In this document: positions 1 to 6,929 of the stretch, piece by piece | How the letters are laid out: the number at the start of each line of letters is the position of its first letter | Position numbering within the stretch: position 1 is the first letter of the stretch | Source: Bacteroidota bacterium | Lineage (GTDB): Bacteria; Bacteroidota; Bacteroidia; Chitinophagales; Chitinophagaceae | Assembly (NCBI GenBank): GCA_028877045.1 | Contig: JAGWPQ010000287.1 | Coordinates: forward strand, 1 to 13,238 | DNA length: 13,238 nt | Reading direction: 5' to 3' | Program-made: the position numbers and the translations under genes | The notes under the pieces: generated by a model | Database searches by the model: none | The model's input: only the letters and a program-made list of their open reading frames with translations | Told to the model about the DNA's origin: nothing

Positions 1-894
1 CATGCAAATGTTCCGATGCTGATTCAAAGAATATTTTTTCCGTTTTTATTTATTGGATTTGGTGTGTTCACTGCATTGTTCCCATTTCATACATGGGTGC
101 CCGATGGCCACTCGTCTGCACCAACAGCGGCATCAATGTTTTTGGCCGGGATATCAATGAAATTAGGTGGTTACGGATGTTTGCGTGTAGCCACTTATTT
201 AATGCCCGGTGCTGCACACGAATATCAGTGGATCATCATTTTATTATCGACGATCGGAATTATTTATGGTGCATTCGCCACCATGATGCAGAAAGATCTA
301 AAATATATCAACGCATATTCATCGGTTAGTCATACCGGTTTTGTTTTGTTCGGCATTGGTATGTTAACACGAACATCTATTAATGGTGCAGTGATGCAAA
401 TGGTATCGCACGGATTAATGACAGCCCTTTTCTTCGCCGCCATTGGAATGATCTATAGCCGTGCACATACAAGAATGGTAGATCAGTTAGGTGGTTTATT
501 AAAAGTAATGCCTTTCATTTCAACAGTGTTTGTGATTGCAGGTTTAACTTCATTGGGGTTACCGGGCTTTAGTGGATTTGTTGCAGAGATGACGGTGTTC
601 ATGGGCTCATGGCAAAATGCAGATACTATGTATCGCTTTGCTACCATTTTAACCTGTGCCTCGATCGTAGTTACTGCGGTTTATATTTTACGCGCTACGG
701 GCAGATCGATAATGGGACCAATTATAGATTCGCATTTTGATCATTTGACCGATGCAGGATGGAATGAAAAATTTGCTGCAGGATTATTGATTGTTGCCAT
801 TGTTGCCATTGGTATTGCACCATTTTTATTAACCAATTTAATTGGTTCGGGAACAGATGCGATCATGGATAAAGTGTTGATGATTGTAAAATAA
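1..894 (+). CDS. nuoM: NADH-quinone oxidoreductase subunit M (NuoM), C-terminal part; 5' end outside window
   Basis: NuoM is an antiporter-like, proton-pumping membrane subunit of respiratory complex I. The frame is open from base 1, so the ATG at 16 is an internal Met and not the start. About 297 residues are visible of a family usually near 490-510. The visible part carries the NuoM signature PFHTWVPDGHSSAPTA (starting near base 82), followed by the AGISMKLGGYG segment whose Lys codon (160-162) matches the conserved membrane lysine of the proton path. The QKDLKYINAYSSVSHTGF segment follows at about 289-342, also highly conserved. The remainder is a run of hydrophobic helices including GLTSLGLPGFSGFVAE, the usual NuoM form of the LAGxPPxxGF helix. 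It is followed by nuoN 101 bp downstream on the same strand, the standard nuo gene order. Identification is firm from motifs and context. Confidence 0.97.
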   Translation, partial: HANVPMLIQRIFFPFLFIGFGVFTALFPFHTWVPDGHSSAPTAASMFLAGISMKLGGYGCLRVATYLMPGAAHEYQWIIILLSTIGIIYGAFATMMQKDLKYINAYSSVSHTGFVLFGIGMLTRTSINGAVMQMVSHGLMTALFFAAIGMIYSRAHTRMVDQLGGLLKVMPFISTVFVIAGLTSLGLPGFSGFVAEMTVFMGSWQNADTMYRFATILTCASIVVTAVYILRATGRSIMGPIIDSHFDHLTDAGWNEKFAAGLLIVAIVAIGIAPFLLTNLIGSGTDAIMDKVLMIVK

Positions 895-899
895 ATAAC

Positions 900-987
900 G
901 AATATAAAATAAGGAATATTGAATAAAGAAATAAGAAGATACTGATTTTATCATTCTGCATTCTTTATTCATTATTCAATATTAAAA
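900..987. repeat. Inverted heptad (7-bp period) repeat filling the nuoM-nuoN gap; forms an imperfect hairpin
   Basis: On the left, GAAT-like words recur every 7 bp: GAAT at 900, 914 and 921, with one-mismatch versions at 907, 928 and 935. On the right, the complementary word ATTC occurs at exactly 953, 960, 967 and 974. The two halves form an inverted repeat: 915-926 pairs perfectly over 12 bp with 972-983, and pairing continues imperfectly inward for about 10 more bases around an apical stretch near 942-952. There is no T-run after the right arm, so it does not look like a normal intrinsic terminator. It begins 5 bp after the nuoM stop and ends just before the nuoN start. Function is unknown; it could be a repeat insertion, an mRNA-processing or stability hairpin, or slippage-prone filler. 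Confidence 0.7.
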
Positions 988-995
988 ACAAATTT

Positions 996-2420
996 ATGTT
1001 GAATGATTTTTTGATATTGATGAAACAAGAATTGGTAATTACGGTTATCATTTTCATTTTGCTTTTTATTAAAGTTGGAAGCAAAGACTGGAAGAATGAA
1101 AGCCTTTTAAAACTCATCAATGTTTTATTGCTCTTGAATGTTGTATTTAGTTTCATTGGCAATCAGGAAGGTGTTTTATTCAATGACATGTTTAGAACAA
1201 ACGATCTGATCTCTTTCGAAAAAGGAATATTAAGTTTAGGTACTTTAATTATTTCGCTGTCATCTTATTCATGGTTACAAAACCATAAACATGTTGCAGA
1301 ATTTTACATGTTACTGCTCTCCACTTTATTGGGAATGTTTTTGATGATCTCTTCGGGGCATTTATTAATGTTTTATTTAGGATTAGAATTATCAACTATT
1401 CCGTTAGCAGCCATTGCCAATTTCGATTTAGATAAACGCCGCTCGTCCGAAGCTGCATTTAAATTAATTATTTCGTCGGCATTTTCTTCGGGATTATTAT
1501 TATTTGGTATTTCGCTGGTGTATGGCACAACAGGAACATTATTATTTTCCGAATTGGCGCAAACCCTTACCGGCACGCCGATTCAGATATTTGCATTCAT
1601 ATTATTATTTGCCGGGTTTGCATTTAAAATTTCTGTTGTTCCTTTTCATTTATGGACAGCCGATGTGTACGAAGGTTCGCCCGTAGCAGTAACATCTTAT
1701 CTCTCCGTAATTTCAAAGGGAGCAGTTTTATTTGTATTTGTTTCGGTTTTATACACTGCATTCAAACCATTAGTAACAACATGGTACAATATGTTGTTCA
1801 TCCTTTCGGTATTGACAATTATTGTTGGAAATTTATTTGCCATCCGCCAAAATAATTTAAAACGTTTCCTTGCATTTTCGTCCATTGCACAAGTTGGTTT
1901 TATTTTAATTGGTGTATCGGGATGTTCGCAGGCAGGAACAGCATCGGTTATTTATTTTATTTTGATCTATGTGTTTTCAAACCTTGCAGCATTTGCTGTG
2001 ATCTCTTTCATCAGTGCGGTTACGGGTAAAGAAACAATTGATGATTATAAAGCTTTGTATAAAACAAATCCATTTTTAAGTTGGGTGATCACCATCGCGT
2101 TATTTTCATTAGCTGGCGTTCCGCCAACAGCAGGCTTTTTTGGTAAATATTTTCTGTTGATGGCCGGTGCTGGAATTGCAGGAAGCAAAGGATTGATCAT
2201 TTGGATCATCATTGCTGCATTGAATTTGATCGTTTCTTTCTATTATTATTTAAGAGTGGTGAAAGCAATTTTTATGGATGCAAACGAAACGCCGATTGAA
2301 AAATTATCTATTCCTTTTTTACCAAAACTTGCAATGATAATTTGTGTTGCCGGTATTGTGTTAACAGGATTGTTCAGTTTTATTTACGAATATATTTTCT
2401 CATTAAGCAGCGGTTTTTAA
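996..2420 (+). CDS. nuoN: NADH-quinone oxidoreductase subunit N (NuoN)
   Basis: NuoN is the third antiporter-like proton-pumping subunit of the complex I membrane arm. The 474-residue length is normal for the family, and the protein is almost wholly hydrophobic with many transmembrane helices. Signatures in order are PFHLWTADVYEGSP (residues 216-229), SKGA with the conserved membrane lysine K241, RQNNLKRFLAFSSIAQVG (from 284, K289), and SLAGVPPTAGFFGK (371-384, ending in K384, likely the terminal channel lysine). In the SSIAQ segment Gln299 replaces the His common in bacterial NuoN; chloroplast NdhB also has Gln here, so this is probably not a defect. The ATG at 996 gives a conventional N-terminus and no Shine-Dalgarno precedes it, only an A-rich leader. 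It is co-directional with nuoM and the 127-aa gene, so it is probably the last core gene of the nuo operon. Confidence 0.97.
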   Translation: MLNDFLILMKQELVITVIIFILLFIKVGSKDWKNESLLKLINVLLLLNVVFSFIGNQEGVLFNDMFRTNDLISFEKGILSLGTLIISLSSYSWLQNHKHVAEFYMLLLSTLLGMFLMISSGHLLMFYLGLELSTIPLAAIANFDLDKRRSSEAAFKLIISSAFSSGLLLFGISLVYGTTGTLLFSELAQTLTGTPIQIFAFILLFAGFAFKISVVPFHLWTADVYEGSPVAVTSYLSVISKGAVLFVFVSVLYTAFKPLVTTWYNMLFILSVLTIIVGNLFAIRQNNLKRFLAFSSIAQVGFILIGVSGCSQAGTASVIYFILIYVFSNLAAFAVISFISAVTGKETIDDYKALYKTNPFLSWVITIALFSLAGVPPTAGFFGKYFLLMAGAGIAGSKGLIIWIIIAALNLIVSFYYYLRVVKAIFMDANETPIEKLSIPFLPKLAMIICVAGIVLTGLFSFIYEYIFSLSSGF

Positions 2421-2447
2421 CTTATTACTTCTAACATCTAACTTATT
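2420..2447 (+). repeat. Four direct 7-bp repeats between nuoN and the 127-aa gene
   Basis: Four consecutive heptads with consensus AC(T/A)T(A/C)T(T/A) begin at 2420, 2427, 2434 and 2441. The first begins on the last base of the nuoN stop codon, and the last ends 5 bp before the next ATG at 2453. The first and fourth units are identical. Unlike the nuoM-nuoN array, there is no inverted partner. The DNA between the two genes is therefore almost entirely repeat and contains no Shine-Dalgarno. Function unknown. Confidence 0.6.
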
Positions 2448-2452
2448 TTATT

Positions 2453-2836
2453 ATGGCGATCAATCAAAATCATACGGTAGAAGAATTGAATGGTGTAAGA
2501 TGTGCCATCGTTGAAAAAAATATCTCTCAGGAAAGAGCAGAATTTCTAAAAACTTTATTAGAGTTTAATAAATATGAAGTAATTGTTGCTGTGGCATCGC
2601 CGCCAAAAGCCGCTCCTGCAAAGCCTTTGGCCGAAGGTGAAGCTGCGCCGCCACCTCTGCCACCTGCCCCTGAAAAATTTATTGTTGGGGTAACTGATTT
2701 TTCGTTCAATGCCATCAATGCAATCTTCAGTCGCATGTTACATTCACTCGACGGGCATATTGTTACGCAGGCATATTGGTATCAAAAAGAATCCATATCA
2801 CACGATGAGATACCTTATTACGAAAGAAATATCTGA
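2453..2836 (+). CDS. Small protein of unknown function, 127 aa, 3' end of the nuo operon
   Basis: I do not recognise a named family. The protein is soluble-looking: no signal peptide and no membrane helix. It has three parts. Residues 1-48 read as strand-helix-strand (VRCAIVEKNI, then a helix to about 40, then EVIVAVA). Residues 49-73 are a low-complexity Pro/Ala linker with 10 prolines. Residues 74-127 again read as strand-helix-strand (EKFIVGVTD, a helix around 84-99, then HIVTQAYWYQ), followed by a polar tail rich in Tyr/Glu. The beta-alpha-beta, linker, beta-alpha-beta order would suit a ferredoxin-like fold; that is inference from pattern only. The start codon lies 32 bp after the nuoN stop, and a terminator follows 30 bp after its own stop, so it is probably co-transcribed with nuoMN. 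There are no Cys motifs for an iron-sulfur cluster (only Cys17). A complex I assembly or accessory role is possible but unproven. Confidence 0.85.
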   Translation: MAINQNHTVEELNGVRCAIVEKNISQERAEFLKTLLEFNKYEVIVAVASPPKAAPAKPLAEGEAAPPPLPPAPEKFIVGVTDFSFNAINAIFSRMLHSLDGHIVTQAYWYQKESISHDEIPYYERNI

Positions 2837-2865
2837 TCAAAAAAAATAAATCAATCTTATAAAAT

Positions 2866-2895
2866 AAAAAGGAACTCCTCTCGAAGTTCCTTTTT
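2866..2895 (+). terminator. Intrinsic terminator of the nuo operon
   Basis: An 11-bp perfect stem, AAAAAGGAACT (2866-2876) with AGTTCCTTTTT (2885-2895), encloses an 8-nt loop. T-rich DNA follows to about 2902. It lies 30 bp after the stop of the 127-aa gene. Confidence 0.85.
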
Positions 2896-2902
2896 GGTTT
2901 TT

Positions 2903-3072
2903 CATGTAAAAGATGGGGCTTAGTTATTGCATTGCCTTTATAATTAAACTAAAAACAAGCTTGTAAAATGATTTGATAATAATTTTCGTAATAACGTTTT
3001 ATAGGATCGAAACCATTACCATTAAGAACCGTTTTATTAGCAAACCGTTGCCTCGTTAATTACTTTATATAT
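2903..3072. other. Intergenic spacer between two convergent terminators
   Basis: This 170-bp stretch lies between the nuo terminator and the nifJ terminator. It is AT-rich, has no open frame of useful length and no clear promoter. Two similar short words, AACGTTTTAT near 2993 and AACCGTTTTAT near 3028, occur in it but form no larger structure. Confidence 0.6.
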
Positions 3073-3075
3073 AAA

Positions 3076-3103
3076 AAAAGGAATCCTTTTCGGGATTCCT
3101 TTT
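3076..3103 (-). terminator. Intrinsic terminator of nifJ
   Basis: An 11-bp perfect stem, AAAAGGAATCC (3076-3086) with GGATTCCTTTT (3093-3103), has a 6-nt loop. Read on the minus strand, the hairpin ends in seven T (complement of the A-run 3073-3079). It starts about 20 bp past the nifJ stop. The T-run on the plus strand is short, so it mainly serves nifJ, though the stem is symmetric. Confidence 0.85.
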
Positions 3104-3123
3104 ACATTTTATATGAGCAATCA

Positions 3124-6100
3124 CTAGAGGCCTTTTAATGTTACCAAACGATCCCATTTATTTTGTCGACCAGCTTCTGCCTGATGCAAAAATTCTTCTG
3201 CCAATTCAGGGTTCTTTGCTTTAATTAAATTAAACCTGTTTTCATGATACATAAAATCGCTTAAAGGTATGCTTGGTTCTTTTGAATCGATCACAAAGCG
3301 TTGTCCTTTTTCTTTCAGCGGATTATAATGGAACAAAGGCCAGTAACCCGATTTAACTGCGAAGTCTTGTTCTTCAGCACCATGAGCCATATCAATTCCA
3401 TGAGCAATACAATGGCTGTATGCAATAATTAATGATGGGCCGGGAAATGCTTCAGCTTCCAAAATTGTTCTTACAGTATGTGCATCGTTTCCACCCATTG
3501 CAATTTGTGCAACGTAAGCAGTACCGTGTGCAATAGCTTGTAATGCCAGATCTTTTTTACCTGTTGTTTTTCCATTCACAGAAAACTTAGCACTTGATCC
3601 GATAGGGGTTGATTTTGATTTTTGTCCGCCGGTATTAGAATACACTTCTGTATCCAATACCATGATGTTTACATTTTCGCCGGTTGATAACACATGATCC
3701 AATCCGCCATAACCAATATCATAAGCCCAGCCATCACCACCAATGATCCATACAGATTTTTCTGCAAGAAAATCAGCTAAGTGAAATAAATTAAGTGCAG
3801 CTACAGATCTTTGTCCGCGTAAACGATGTTTCAATTCTTTGATCAATTCATGTTTAGTGTGCACTTCAGCTTCAGTAATTTCTGGGGCGTTAATAATTGT
3901 ATCAACTAAATCATCTCCGACAACATGTCGCATTTCATTCAATAAAGAAATTGCTGAAAGTTTCTTTTGTTCGTTGGCCAATTTAATTCCCAAACCAAAT
4001 TCGGCATTGTCTTCAAATAATGAATTTGCCCAGGCCGGTCCAACACCTTCTTTATTTTTAGTCCATGGTGTTGTTGGTAAATTACCACCAAAGATTGATG
4101 AACATCCTGTTGCATTTGCAACGATCATTCTTTCGCCAAATAATTGAGTAATCAATTTTAAATATGGAGTTTCTCCGCAACCCGCACATGCACCTGAGAA
4201 TTCAAACAACGGTTGGAAGAATTGAGAACCTTTTACTGTATTGCGATTAATTTTTGTACGATCAACTTCAGGTAACGATAAGAAGAACTCCCAGTTAACT
4301 TTTTCTTTTTCCTGAATCGGAGTTTTATCAAACATATTGATTGCCTTATGACCGGGATCGGTTTTGCTTGTCATTGGACAAAATTCAACGCACATATTAC
4401 ATCCGGTACAATCTTCGGTAGAAACTTGTAAAGTATATGCTTCTTTTGTTTTATCCCATTCTTTACCAATCGGATCAACATGTTTAAATGATGCAGGAGC
4501 TCCAAGTAATAATTCTTTATCATAAACTTTTGGACGGATAGCAGCATGCGGACAGATCAGGAAACATTTTCCGCATTGAGTACAAAGGTCTGCATCCCAA
4601 ACAGGTACTGCATCTGCAATGTTTCTCTTTTCGAATTTTGTTGTGCCTGAAGGGAATTGTCCGTCAACAGGCAAAGCGCTTACTGGAAGATCATCACCTT
4701 CACCGGCGATAATCTTTGCTAAAACATCTTTCACAAAATCGGGAGAATTATTAGGAACAACGGCATCCAAAGCCACGTCACCAACTTTCAAATGCTTATA
4801 ATCTATTTGATATAAATTAGCTAATGTTTTGTCAACAGCTTCATAATTTTTTTGAACAACGGCTTCACCTTTTTTCCAGTAGGATTCGTAAATAGCTTCT
4901 TTAATTTTTGCTATCGCTTCTTCTCTTGGCAACACATTGCTGATGGCAAAGAAACATGTTTGCAATATGGTGTTGATACGGTTGCCCATGCCTGCATCTT
5001 TCGCAACTGTGTAAGCATTGATAGCGTAAAATTTCAAATGTTTTTCGATAATCTCTTCCTGAACTTTTCTTGGAAGCATTCCCCAAACTTTATCTTTTTC
5101 GTACGGAGCATTTAATAAAAATGTAGCACCATATTCTGCATCTTTTAAAATATCATATTTCATCAGATAATTAAAATGATGACAGGCAATGAAGTTGGCT
5201 GACTGAACCAAATAAGTAGAACGAATAGGGTTTTCGCCAAAACGTAAATGTGATGCAGTTAATGATCCCGATTTTTTTGAATCATAAACAAAATACCCCT
5301 GAACATAATTATTGGTTTTATCCCCGATAATCTTAATTGAATTTTTATTGGCACTAACAGTACCATCGGCGCCTAAGCCAAAAAATAATCCGCGGAATTT
5401 ATGTTGTGAATCGAGATTAAATGTTTTATCGTAAAACAAACTTAAATGGGTAACATCATCATCAATACCAACAGTAAAATGATGTTTAGGATGTTTTTGT
5501 TTTAATTCCTTAAACACAGCTTTCGCCATTGCCGGTGTAAATTCTTTTGATGACAAACCATAACGTCCGCCAATTACATGTGCATGATGATTTTCCTGAG
5601 ATTCATTCAAAGCATTTACAATATCCATGTACAACGGTTCTGCCATTGCGCTTGGCTCTTTACAACGATCCAGCACTGCAATATTTACTACAGATTTTGG
5701 TAATGCTTTTATAAAATGTTCGATAGAGAATGGACGGAATAAACGAACATTTAGCATGCCTACACGTTTGCCTTCAGAATTTAAATAATCAACTGTTTCC
5801 TGAACAGCACCTCCGCCAGAACCCATGATAATAATAACACGATCAGGATGGTCGTGTCCGTAATAATCAAATAATTTATATTTTCTTCCTGTTAATGCTG
5901 CGAACTTGTCCATCATTTCTTCAACAATATCCGGAACTTTTTCGTAGTAAGTGTTAGCAGCTTCACGATTTTGGAAAAATACATCCGGATTTTGTGCAGT
6001 ACCGCGAATAATTGGATTATCGGGAGATAAGCCTCTTGCTCTATGTGCATTTACCAGATCCATATCAACCATTTCAGAAATCACGCTATCTGGAATAACG

Positions 6101-6696
6101 TTTACCTGAGATAATTCGTGTGATGTTCTGAACCCGTCAAAAATGTTTAAGAAAGGAACCCTTGATTTTAATGTTGCAGCCTGAGCAATTAAGGCCATAT
6201 CCATTGCTTCTTGCGCATTGTTGCCAAATAACATAGAGAACCCTGTTCCACGAACCGCCATCACATCGCTGTGATCTCCAAAAATTGATAATGCATGTGT
6301 TGCTATTGTTCTTGCAGCAATATGAAAAACCACCGGTGTTAATTCGCCGGCAATTTTATACATGTTCGGGATCATCAACAACAAACCTTGTGAAGAAGTA
6401 AAAGTAGAAGCCATTGCACCTCCTTGTAGGGCGCCATGTATGGCACCGGCAGCGCCCGCTTCGCTTTGCATCTCCATTATTTTAGGAACCTGGCCAAAAA
6501 TGTTTTTTATTTCTTTGGCACTCCACTCATCTGTCCACTCACTCATAGCAGAAGATGGGGTAATCGGGTAAATAGCACAAACTTCGCTCGTTTTGTAAGC
6601 AACATATGCAGCGGCTTCATTTCCATCCATGATTTCTTGAGAAATCTTATCGTCCGTAAGCGCAACTTCTGTTTGAGTTTTTGTTGATGTTTCCAT
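3124..6696 (-). CDS. nifJ: Pyruvate:ferredoxin (flavodoxin) oxidoreductase, single-chain
   Basis: This enzyme oxidatively decarboxylates pyruvate with CoA to acetyl-CoA and CO2, reducing ferredoxin or flavodoxin in the cytoplasm. The 1190 residues match the usual 1170-1200 of homodimeric PFOR, with all domains in order. The N-terminal domain has YPITPSS (43-49) and the HIAARTIATHALSIFGDHSD segment. Domain II has IIIMGSGGGAVQETVDYL. The gamma-like domain has DGTVSANKNSIKIIG, and the EKR motif is at 689-691. Two 4Fe-4S ferredoxin motifs follow: C705/C708/C711/C715 and C763/C766/C769/C773. The TPP domain carries the proximal-cluster cysteines C837, C840, C865 and C1096, and the GDG motif at 987-989 followed by Asn and the SNTGGQ segment. 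No cluster ligand is missing. The ATG at 6696 gives the expected short N-terminal lead. The gene appears monocistronic, with its own terminator and a divergent upstream region. Other 2-oxoacid specificity cannot be fully excluded. Confidence 0.97.
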   Translation of the reverse strand: METSTKTQTEVALTDDKISQEIMDGNEAAAYVAYKTSEVCAIYPITPSSAMSEWTDEWSAKEIKNIFGQVPKIMEMQSEAGAAGAIHGALQGGAMASTFTSSQGLLLMIPNMYKIAGELTPVVFHIAARTIATHALSIFGDHSDVMAVRGTGFSMLFGNNAQEAMDMALIAQAATLKSRVPFLNIFDGFRTSHELSQVNVIPDSVISEMVDMDLVNAHRARGLSPDNPIIRGTAQNPDVFFQNREAANTYYEKVPDIVEEMMDKFAALTGRKYKLFDYYGHDHPDRVIIIMGSGGGAVQETVDYLNSEGKRVGMLNVRLFRPFSIEHFIKALPKSVVNIAVLDRCKEPSAMAEPLYMDIVNALNESQENHHAHVIGGRYGLSSKEFTPAMAKAVFKELKQKHPKHHFTVGIDDDVTHLSLFYDKTFNLDSQHKFRGLFFGLGADGTVSANKNSIKIIGDKTNNYVQGYFVYDSKKSGSLTASHLRFGENPIRSTYLVQSANFIACHHFNYLMKYDILKDAEYGATFLLNAPYEKDKVWGMLPRKVQEEIIEKHLKFYAINAYTVAKDAGMGNRINTILQTCFFAISNVLPREEAIAKIKEAIYESYWKKGEAVVQKNYEAVDKTLANLYQIDYKHLKVGDVALDAVVPNNSPDFVKDVLAKIIAGEGDDLPVSALPVDGQFPSGTTKFEKRNIADAVPVWDADLCTQCGKCFLICPHAAIRPKVYDKELLLGAPASFKHVDPIGKEWDKTKEAYTLQVSTEDCTGCNMCVEFCPMTSKTDPGHKAINMFDKTPIQEKEKVNWEFFLSLPEVDRTKINRNTVKGSQFFQPLFEFSGACAGCGETPYLKLITQLFGERMIVANATGCSSIFGGNLPTTPWTKNKEGVGPAWANSLFEDNAEFGLGIKLANEQKKLSAISLLNEMRHVVGDDLVDTIINAPEITEAEVHTKHELIKELKHRLRGQRSVAALNLFHLADFLAEKSVWIIGGDGWAYDIGYGGLDHVLSTGENVNIMVLDTEVYSNTGGQKSKSTPIGSSAKFSVNGKTTGKKDLALQAIAHGTAYVAQIAMGGNDAHTVRTILEAEAFPGPSLIIAYSHCIAHGIDMAHGAEEQDFAVKSGYWPLFHYNPLKEKGQRFVIDSKEPSIPLSDFMYHENRFNLIKAKNPELAEEFLHQAEAGRQNKWDRLVTLKGL

Positions 6697-6731
6697 AATA
6701 TTATTTATTGTTCAAAAGAAAATTAAGTGCA

Positions 6732-6758
6732 CGAATGTAGCTTGCTGAATAAGGGCAA
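6732..6758 (-). promoter_or_regulatory. Candidate nifJ promoter (Bacteroidota type)
   Basis: On the minus strand, TACATTCG (plus 6732-6739) matches the Bacteroidota -7 element TAnnTTTG with one mismatch. A TTG (plus 6756-6758) within TTTTTTG lies 16 nt upstream, slightly shorter than the usual spacing to the -33 TTTG. Transcription would start roughly 30 nt before the nifJ ATG. This is a weak pattern match only. Confidence 0.3.
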
Positions 6759-6827
6759 AAAATGACGAATATCAGTTAGTTGTATGAGCATTCGCATCTC
6801 ACAAATAGACTTATCGTACAATTTTAT

Positions 6828-6844
6828 CGGTAAAATCTTTACCG
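6828..6844. promoter_or_regulatory. 17-bp palindrome, possible operator between nifJ and the efflux operon
   Basis: CGGTAAA-ATC-TTTACCG has perfect 7-bp arms and a 3-nt centre. It sits in the 233-bp divergent region, 85 bp before the adaptor gene start and about 130 bp before the nifJ start. It has no following T-run on either strand, which argues against a terminator. Size and symmetry suit a dimeric regulator such as a TetR- or MarR-type protein; no regulator gene is present in the window, so this is inference. Confidence 0.4.
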
Positions 6845-6929
6845 TTCGTATTCGCCTTCAATATTCTGATTTCAATTCTATATATCTTTAAAGCCAAAAC
6901 TACTTGATCATATAAGACACCTCGAAGCA

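Noticed and set aside
16..18. ATG at 16 as the start of nuoM
   Set aside because: The frame is open to base 1 and the family needs about 200 more N-terminal residues; the gene is cut by the window.
2527..2736. 69-codon minus-strand frame opposite the 127-aa gene
   Set aside because: Its Gly/Ala-rich part is the complement of the Pro/Ala linker; it has no leader or context of its own.
2990..3045. Short repeated words (AACGTTTTAT and AACCGTTTTAT) between the two terminators
   Set aside because: Only two imperfect copies, no symmetry, no periodicity; expected by chance in AT-rich DNA.
2866..3103. The two similar hairpins as a repeat pair or CRISPR-like element
   Set aside because: Both are ordinary terminators sharing the AAAAGGAA/TTCCTTTT stem; each fits the end of its own gene, and there are only two copies with no spacers.
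6883..6890. TATCTTTA as a -7 promoter element for the efflux operon
   Set aside because: It has one mismatch to TAnnTTTG, and no TTTG lies at a suitable distance upstream in this AT-rich region; too weak to annotate.
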